Shown here piece after piece: positions 58,684 to 64,000 of a stretch of DNA of 64,000 nucleotides (position 1 is the stretch's first letter; every line of letters begins with the position of its first letter). The DNA is taken from contig NZ_CP013481.2 of the NCBI RefSeq assembly GCF_001465595.2, forward strand, positions 2,170,001-2,234,000. The letters are read 5' to 3'. The stretch comes from Pandoraea apista. Lineage in GTDB: Bacteria > Pseudomonadota > Gammaproteobacteria > Burkholderiales > Burkholderiaceae. The position numbers were made by a program, and so were the translations under genes. The notes under the pieces were generated by a model. The model searched no databases. It saw only the letters and a list, made by a program, of their open reading frames with translations, and was not told the origin of the DNA.

Positions 58684-59601
58684 ATGACTACCCAAACTCC
58701 GATTCAAGGCAGTATCGTCGCGATTGTCACGCCGATGGCAGAAGACGGCAGCCTTGACCGTGAAGCACTGCGTAACCTCATCAACTGGCATGTCGACGAA
58801 GGCACCGACGGCATTGTGATCGTCGGTACCTCGGGCGAATCGCCGACGGTGAACGTCGAGGAGCATTGCGAACTCATCGAGATCGCCGTGCAGCAAGCGG
58901 CCGAAGCCGGCAAGTCGCGTGGCCGCAAGGTGCCGGTGATCGCAGGCACGGGCGGCAATTCGACGGCGGAAGCCATTGAGCTGACGAAGCATGCGAAGCA
59001 GGTGGGCGCCGACGCGTCGCTGCAGGTCGTGCCGTACTACAACAAGCCTACGCAGGAAGGTCAGTACCAGCACTTCCGCGCCATTGCCGAAGCCGTTGAG
59101 CTGCCGGTCATCCTCTATAATGTGCCTGGCCGTACCGTGGCAGACGCCAGCAACGATACGTTGCTGCGTCTGGCGCAAGTGCCTGGCATCGTTGGCGTGA
59201 AAGACGCCACGGGCAATCTGGATCGTGGCATCGACCTGATCCGGCGTGCCCCGAAGAGCTTCGCCGTGTACAGCGGCGACGACCTGACGGCTGTGGCGCT
59301 CATGCTCATGGGCGGTCAGGGTAATATCTCGGTCACTGCCAACGTGGCACCGCGTGCGATGCACGAGTTGTGCGTCGCTGCGCTGGCCGGCAATGTGGCC
59401 AAGGCACGGGAACTGCAATTCCAGTTGTTCGAACTGCACCGTGCCATGTTCGTCGAAGCCAATCCGATCCCCGTGAAATGGGCGCTGCAACAGATGGGCA
59501 TGATCGCGTCGGGCATCCGCCTGCCGCTCACGCCGCTTGCGCAGGCGTATCAGGACACGGTGCTGGGTGCCCTCAAGTCGGCGAACATCGCCGTTGTCTA
59601 A
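58684..59601 (+). CDS. dapA: 4-hydroxy-tetrahydrodipicolinate synthase
   Basis: A 305-residue aldolase of lysine/diaminopimelate synthesis that condenses pyruvate and aspartate semialdehyde. Catalytic K173 is in [11 protein letters not shown], and Y145 in [16 protein letters not shown] is the usual substrate loop. TACAAT at 58647-58652 is a candidate -10 element. It is followed by bamC after 50 bp, the same order as in E. coli. Confidence 0.96.
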   Translation: MTTQTPIQGSIVAIVTPMAEDGSLDREALRNLINWHVDEGTDGIVIVGTSGESPTVNVEEHCELIEIAVQQAAEAGKSRGRKVPVIAGTGGNSTAEAIELTKHAKQVGADASLQVVPYYNKPTQEGQYQHFRAIAEAVELPVILYNVPGRTVADASNDTLLRLAQVPGIVGVKDATGNLDRGIDLIRRAPKSFAVYSGDDLTAVALMLMGGQGNISVTANVAPRAMHELCVAALAGNVAKARELQFQLFELHRAMFVEANPIPVKWALQQMGMIASGIRLPLTPLAQAYQDTVLGALKSANIAVV

Positions 59602-59651
59602 GCTGTCGTTCAAGCACCCGGGTTCGATTGCCCACCCTTTTTTTGCGACTC

Positions 59652-60794
59652 ATGAAACGAATCGTCAGTAATTCCGTAGCTCGTCCCGTGCTGGCATGGG
59701 CCGCTATTGCCTCGTTGGCCCTCGTCGCCGGATGCAGCTCCCTCTCGAGCGCCTTGTCCTCGGATAAGGTGGACTACAAAAGCTCGAAGACCGGCCCCTC
59801 GCTCGACGTTCCGCCGGATCTGACGAACGTTCAGGCCACCGACCGTAAGTACGTTTCTCCGGCCGGTACCGCCACGCTGTCGACTTACGAGACGCAGCAG
59901 AAGGTCGTGGCGACGAATCCGACGGATACCGTGCTGCCGGCGGTGCCGGGCATGAAGGTCGTGCGCGACGGCAACGAGCGCTGGCTCGTGATTCAGAAGG
60001 CCCCGGGCGATCTGTGGCCGACGCTGCGTGAATTCTGGCAAGAGAACGGCTTCGTACTGACGATCGATTCGCCGGACACGGGCGTGATGGAAACCGACTG
60101 GGCCGAGAACCGCGCAAAGCTGAATCAGGACATCATCCGCGATCTGCTTGGCAAGGTGCTTGATGGCCTGTATTCGACCGGCGAACGCGATCGTTTCCGC
60201 ACCCGCGTGGAGCGTGATCCGAACGGCGGCACGGACGTCTACATTACGCACCGCCGTATGGTGGAAGTGTTCACGAACTCGCAGAAGGACACGACCAAGT
60301 GGGAGCCGGCGCCGAACGATCCGGGCCTGGAGGCAATCTTCCTGACCAAGCTGATGCAGCGTTTCGGTGCGCAAACCGAACAGGCGCAGGCGCAGGTCGA
60401 GAATGCCAAGTCGGGTGTGCCGACGAGTCAGGTCGTGAAGACGGCAGACGCTGCTTATCTTGACATCAACGAGCCGTTCGATCGCGCGTGGCGTCGTGTT
60501 GGCGTTGCGCTCGATCGCGGTAACTTCACCGTGGACGATCGCGATCGTGCGAAGGGGCTGTACTTCGTGAGCTATGTCGATCCGGCAACGCTCGCCAAGG
60601 ATAATGGCTTCTTCTACAGCCTGTTCCATGCGAAGGAAGTGCAGGACAGCAAGAAGGCCAAGAAGTACAGCGTGAACGTGCAGGGTCGTGGCGACAGCCA
60701 GACGCGCGTGCAGGTGCTCGACGACAAGGGTAACGTCGATAATTCGCAGATCGCGCAGACGATCATCGGTGTGATCAGCAACCAGCTCCGTTAA
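59652..60794 (+). CDS. bamC: Outer-membrane assembly lipoprotein BamC
   Basis: A 380-residue lipoprotein with lipobox LVAGC (C28). The N-terminal part SLDVPPDLT is the conserved BamC segment that contacts BamD, and two helix-grip domains follow (residues about 100-215 and 270-380). It belongs to the BAM complex that inserts beta-barrel proteins. The ATG at 59652 gives the signal peptide; upstream in-frame codons overlap dapA. It directly follows dapA. Confidence 0.93.
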   Translation: MKRIVSNSVARPVLAWAAIASLALVAGCSSLSSALSSDKVDYKSSKTGPSLDVPPDLTNVQATDRKYVSPAGTATLSTYETQQKVVATNPTDTVLPAVPGMKVVRDGNERWLVIQKAPGDLWPTLREFWQENGFVLTIDSPDTGVMETDWAENRAKLNQDIIRDLLGKVLDGLYSTGERDRFRTRVERDPNGGTDVYITHRRMVEVFTNSQKDTTKWEPAPNDPGLEAIFLTKLMQRFGAQTEQAQAQVENAKSGVPTSQVVKTADAAYLDINEPFDRAWRRVGVALDRGNFTVDDRDRAKGLYFVSYVDPATLAKDNGFFYSLFHAKEVQDSKKAKKYSVNVQGRGDSQTRVQVLDDKGNVDNSQIAQTIIGVISNQLR

Positions 60795-60802
60795 GGCGGG
60801 GT

Positions 60803-61594
60803 GTGCGGTTCGCTAGTTTAGGCAGCGGCAGCGAAGGCAATGCCCTGCTGGTGGAGGCGTCGGAAGGCGCCTCCACGACACGCATTCTCCTCGATTGCGG
60901 TTTCTCGATGCGAGAGGTTGAGCGACGCCTGGCGGCTCGCTCGATCGACGTGGCGTCACTCGACGCCATCGTCATTACGCATGAGCATGCCGATCACATC
61001 GGCAGTGCCCTTTCCCTCACGCGCAAGTACCGGATTCCCCTCATCATGAGCTGGGGAACGGGGCAGGCTGTCAAAGTCCACGCGACGCTCAAGACGGGCG
61101 AAGACGACGCACTCGTGCGCTGGTGTCGTTCCGACGAGCGGCTGGCCGTGGGCGGAATCGAGCTGCATCCCTACACGGTGCCTCACGACGCCCGCGAGCC
61201 GCTCCAGTTTGTATTCTCCGACGGCGCACGCCGTCTGGGGGTACTCACGGATGCCGGGTCCCCGACGGCCCATCTGATCGCCACACTGGGCGGTTGTGAC
61301 GCTCTGGTGCTCGAATGCAATCACGACCGTGAAATGCTGGCCAACAGCAAGTATCCGCCCTCACTCAAGGCGCGCATTGGCGGCACATATGGTCATCTGG
61401 CCAACGAGGCGGCGGCTGAGATACTTGGCGCGATCGACAGGACGAAGTTGCAGCGTGTGATTTGTGCGCATTTAAGCGAGCAGAACAATACGCCCGAACT
61501 GGCCATGGCGGCGATGTCCGCAGTCATCGGTACTGAGGCTACGGAGATCCTCGTGGCAACGCAGTCAGGGGGCTTTGACTGGCTGACGTGCTAG
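60803..61594 (+). CDS. MBL-fold metallo-hydrolase (YycJ-like)
   Basis: A 263-residue metallo-beta-lactamase-fold protein with FASLGSGSEGNALLVE, the metal motif ITHEHADHIGS, and the later blocks VPHDA, TDAGSPT and ALVLECNHD. These place it with the YycJ/WalJ-like exonuclease/hydrolase group. It starts with GTG at 60803, 8 bp after the bamC stop, so it is likely co-transcribed. Substrate unknown, possibly nucleic acid. Confidence 0.88.
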   Translation: MRFASLGSGSEGNALLVEASEGASTTRILLDCGFSMREVERRLAARSIDVASLDAIVITHEHADHIGSALSLTRKYRIPLIMSWGTGQAVKVHATLKTGEDDALVRWCRSDERLAVGGIELHPYTVPHDAREPLQFVFSDGARRLGVLTDAGSPTAHLIATLGGCDALVLECNHDREMLANSKYPPSLKARIGGTYGHLANEAAAEILGAIDRTKLQRVICAHLSEQNNTPELAMAAMSAVIGTEATEILVATQSGGFDWLTC

Positions 61595-61678
61595 TGCTGC
61601 GAGCGTTTTGCGCAGGGCGCCGTCTGAAAGGGCGACGTGCCTGGAGCGAATGCGAAGTGTGTGAAACGCGGGGACAAC

Positions 61679-61708
61679 AAAAAAGCCGGTCGAAAGACCG
61701 GCTTTTTT
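61679..61708. terminator. Bidirectional terminator
   Basis: AAAAAAGCCGGTC (61679-61691) and GACCGGCTTTTTT (61696-61708) form a perfect stem with a GAAA loop, between the MBL hydrolase and the convergent lipoprotein gene. Confidence 0.94.
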
Positions 61709-61736
61709 TGCTCAACTGCCTTGCGGCAGCGAGAGC

Positions 61737-61997
61737 TTACTTGCTTGCAGCAGCGTCAGCAGCCGAAGCAACGGCGTCAGCAGCAGCGCCAGCAGCCGAA
61801 GCGGCCGTGTCAGCAGCAGCACCGGCAGCCGAAGCAGCCGAGTCAGCAGCAGCGCCAGCAGCCGAAGCAGCGTCCGAAGCAGCCGCAGCAGCCGAAGCGG
61901 CAGCGTCAGCGGCCGGAGCAGCGGCTTCTTCCTTCTTGCCGCAGGCGGTCAGAGCCATGGCAGCCAACAACGAAGCGACGAGGAGAGACTTCTTCAT
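61737..61997 (-). CDS. Small Ala-rich lipoprotein with 11-residue repeats
   Basis: An 86-residue protein with a lipoprotein signal (MKKSLLVASLLAAMALTAC; C19 lipidated) followed by GKKEEAAAPAAD. The rest is Ala-rich and contains four 11-residue units of the type ADxAASAAGAA, encoded by 33-bp DNA repeats. The predicted structure is an amphipathic helix tethered to a membrane. The start is the ATG at 61997 with AGGA upstream; a GTG at 62003 is possible. Function unknown, perhaps an abundant envelope helix like Lpp-type proteins. Confidence 0.8.
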   Translation of the reverse strand: MKKSLLVASLLAAMALTACGKKEEAAAPAADAAASAAAAASDAASAAGAAADSAASAAGAAADTAASAAGAAADAVASAADAAASK

Positions 61998-62175
61998 GAT
62001 CACGTCCTTTTATGGTAGAAGACAAGCGAATGAATATTAGTTACGGTAATACGCTCTTGCCAGCGCAAAGCCGATTGCGAGACTTTGGCAATTGAGGATT
62101 ACCCTTGGTCATGCAAGCTGCTTGGCGAGAAATTATATTGGGTTTTCCCCAACGCGTCACGTCAATCTCGCGCAT

Positions 62176-63396
62176 TTACCCCGCTTTTTTCCTTACGGCG
62201 CGCAACTTTCGCACGGTCTTCGAGTCTGGTTCGAGTTGCAGCCATCCCGAAGCATACCAATCGTACAGAATTTCGACGATTTCTTGGCTATTTTGCTCGA
62301 AATTCGTACATTCCTCAGCATTCAGCTTACGCTGGTCGGCAATGCGTCGTAACGTCGATCGCGCACCGGCGGGCACTTCAAGCGGCTCGCCGTTGACGTA
62401 GTATCGGTTGCGTCGATACAACAATTGCGTCTTTGGCGAGAGCGTCAGACCACGCAATGCGGCTTCGCGCACGAAGCGTGCCTCCGAAAGCGGCGTTTCC
62501 GGCGGGTCGAAAAACACATGAGACTTCGGTTCACTCAGCCAGCGACCAAGGAAATCCTCTACCTCTTTCTGTCCCCAGCGCACCTTCTCCAGTTGCGAGA
62601 CGAGCGTGTCGATCATGGCGTCGGGCAAGGCGGCCGGGTGTTTGACGGCAGGTTGCGACGGATCGGCGTATCGGCCAGCGAAATGGCGTGCAAACGACAA
62701 TTCCGGGGCGTTCTCCGCAAGGTAGTACAGGAAGTTCTGCAACATCTCTTGCTCGAGCGGTGCGCGAAAACCGATCGAGTACGTCATGCACTCGCCCTCG
62801 GCCACGCCGTCGTGCGCATAGCCTGGGGGCAGGTACAGCATGTCGCCCGGCTCGAGTACCCATTCCTCTTCCGCTTCGAAATGCTTCAGGATGCGAAGTG
62901 GTACATCCTCAAGCCACGTCGTGTCACGTTGTGGCCCGATGCGCCAGCGCCGCTTGCCATGCGCTTGCAGTAGAAATACGTCGTAAGAGTCGAGGTGCGG
63001 GCCGACACCGCCGCCGTCGGTGGCGTAGCTGATCATCACGTCGTCGAGACGCGCGTCGGGAATGAAGCGAAACTGTTGCATGAGCGCGTCGACGGCCGGC
63101 GCGTGCAGATTCACGCCTTGCACGAGCAGCGTCCACTGCTTGCGCGTCAGCGGCGGCAGATCGTCGGCATCGAACGGGCCATGCTCGAGTTGCCAGCGCT
63201 TTCGCGCGTGGCTGACAAGTCGAGACTCGACGTCGTCCTGTGCGGCAAGAGCGAATAGCGCGTCGCGCGAGAGGGGCGCGGTGAAGCCGGGGATCGCCTG
63301 CCGGATGAGCAGCGGGCGCTTGTGCCAATAGCGCTTCATGAAGGCCTCGGGGGCGAGGCCGCCGAGCAGGGGCGATGTGGGGCGGGATGTCGTCAT
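62176..63396 (-). CDS. RoxA-type ribosomal protein L16 arginine hydroxylase (JmjC/cupin)
   Basis: A 406-residue 2-oxoglutarate/Fe(II) oxygenase. The metal triad is H134-x-D136 in GPHLDSYDVFLLQ and H195 in GYAHDGVAEGE. The N-terminal FMKRYWHKRPLLIRQA and C-terminal winged-helix part fit the YcfD/RoxA family, which hydroxylates an Arg of ribosomal protein L16. Length somewhat longer than E. coli YcfD (373). It is divergent from slyD over 239 bp. Target assigned by family only. Confidence 0.9.
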   Translation of the reverse strand: MTTSRPTSPLLGGLAPEAFMKRYWHKRPLLIRQAIPGFTAPLSRDALFALAAQDDVESRLVSHARKRWQLEHGPFDADDLPPLTRKQWTLLVQGVNLHAPAVDALMQQFRFIPDARLDDVMISYATDGGGVGPHLDSYDVFLLQAHGKRRWRIGPQRDTTWLEDVPLRILKHFEAEEEWVLEPGDMLYLPPGYAHDGVAEGECMTYSIGFRAPLEQEMLQNFLYYLAENAPELSFARHFAGRYADPSQPAVKHPAALPDAMIDTLVSQLEKVRWGQKEVEDFLGRWLSEPKSHVFFDPPETPLSEARFVREAALRGLTLSPKTQLLYRRNRYYVNGEPLEVPAGARSTLRRIADQRKLNAEECTNFEQNSQEIVEILYDWYASGWLQLEPDSKTVRKLRAVRKKAG

Positions 63397-63635
63397 GCGA
63401 AGTTCGATGCTTTAAAAGTGACGGCGGAGGTGACGGCAGCGTCTCGCGTCATCCGATTGCGATCTGAGACGAGCGAACGGCAAGGTGCTGCGATGCGCGC
63501 AATACTGCGGTGCAATTCGCTCGGGACAGGAGCGCGCGATACACGCGTTTGTGGTCGCCGATACCGCTTCGGGTCGTTGCCGGGTCGCTGTCATACGGCT
63601 GCGCGTATAATGCGGGCTGTTTTCCGGAGAGTTTG

Positions 63636-64000
63636 ATGAAGATCGAAAAGAATACCGTCGTCTCGGTGACTTATAAGTTGTCGGACGCTCAGGGCAACCT
63701 GATCGAAGAAAGCGGCGCCGAGCCGATGGTTTATCTGCACGGCGGCTATGATGGCACGTTCCCCAAGATCGAGGAAGCGCTCGATGGTCAGGACGTCGGC
63801 TATGAGACCCAACTCCAACTGGAACCGGATGACGCATTCGGCGACTACGATTCCGAGTTGGTGAAGATCGAAGAGCGTGGCCGTTTCCCGGAGCCGCTCG
63901 AAGTCGGCATGCAATTCGAAGGCACGCCGGAAGATGGCGACGAAGAGTCCGACACGCTGATCTACACGGTGACGGACGTCGCAGACGACAAGGTCGTGCT
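63636..64000 (+). CDS. slyD: FKBP-type peptidyl-prolyl isomerase SlyD, 3' end cut off by window
   Basis: The first 121 codons read MKIEKNTVVSVTYKLSDAQG, then EPMVYLHGGYDG, KIEEALDGQDVG and PDDAFGDYDSELV, the pattern of SlyD proteins with the IF chaperone domain inserted in the FKBP fold. It speeds prolyl isomerisation and may bind nickel through a His-rich tail, which is not visible. CCGGAGAG precedes the ATG, and TATAAT at 63606-63611 is a possible -10 element. Confidence 0.9.
   Translation, partial: MKIEKNTVVSVTYKLSDAQGNLIEESGAEPMVYLHGGYDGTFPKIEEALDGQDVGYETQLQLEPDDAFGDYDSELVKIEERGRFPEPLEVGMQFEGTPEDGDEESDTLIYTVTDVADDKVV

Noticed and set aside
59602..59651. tRNA-like GGTTCGATT string after dapA
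   Set aside because: Only 50 bp are available and no cloverleaf can be formed.

Overview
The window is GC-rich chromosomal DNA of a beta-proteobacterium, most likely Burkholderiales/Burkholderiaceae and Pandoraea- or Burkholderia-like. This is inferred from an intracellular PHB depolymerase whose putative catalytic Cys falls at residue 183 as in Ralstonia, a soluble RsxB beside nth, the complete isc operon, the pyrG-kdsA-eno-ftsB block, and a SpecificRecomb-family membrane protein. No search could be run, so the genus is a judgement. No rRNA, tRNA, CRISPR array, prophage or insertion sequence was recognised. Most of the window is core housekeeping.

Layout. 1-2.5 kb: MoxR-type ATPase and CoxE-like VWA protein (minus strand), divergent from two small periplasmic cytochromes c. 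2.5-10 kb: DUF1841 protein, EamA exporter, RutE-type nitroreductase, nth, rsxB, a TetR regulator, phaZ and an aromatic aminotransferase. 10.3-16.5 kb: uvrB, an orphan sulfonate-binding protein, a low-molecular-weight tyrosine phosphatase and the SpecificRecomb protein. 16.6-22.7 kb: iscR-iscS-iscU-iscA, a DUF3565 gene, hscB-hscA-fdx-iscX, with an IscR-box promoter at the head and a terminator-like hairpin in the middle. 22.9-25.8 kb: glycine-zipper protein, GT87-like glycosyltransferase and an unknown protein. 26-29.2 kb: prfB (with its programmed +1 frameshift), an Ivy-type lysozyme inhibitor and lysS.

29.3-35.2 kb is the accessory part of the window: a small DUF1127-like gene, a LysR regulator, an AraC regulator behind a perfect Fur palindrome, a TonB-dependent siderophore receptor, an unknown secreted protein and a coupled cupin gene. 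The block sits between prfB-lysS and recJ, which are adjacent in many proteobacteria, so it looks like an iron-uptake module inserted into a conserved neighbourhood.

35.3-45.3 kb: recJ and an RpfE/phosphoglycerate-mutase-like gene, then lolC/E-lolD, tatD, comEC and an alpha/beta hydrolase. 45.4-50.2 kb: pyrG, kdsA, a gene-free 387 bp gap, eno and ftsB. 50.2-56.1 kb: a repeat-tailed lipoprotein, hslO, gamma-carbonic anhydrase, DUF455 protein, alpha/beta hydrolase, PHP phosphoesterase and YciO-type protein. 56.2-61.6 kb: M50 protease, trpS, methyltransferase, dapA, bamC and an MBL hydrolase. 61.7-64 kb: an Ala-rich lipoprotein built of 11-residue repeats, a RoxA-type ribosomal oxygenase, and the start of slyD running off the end.

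I do not see a clearly new multi-gene system. The best leads are the Fur-linked module with its two uncharacterised genes, the split architecture of the isc operon, and a recurring pattern of short in-frame 9- or 15-bp tandem repeats in otherwise unrelated genes.
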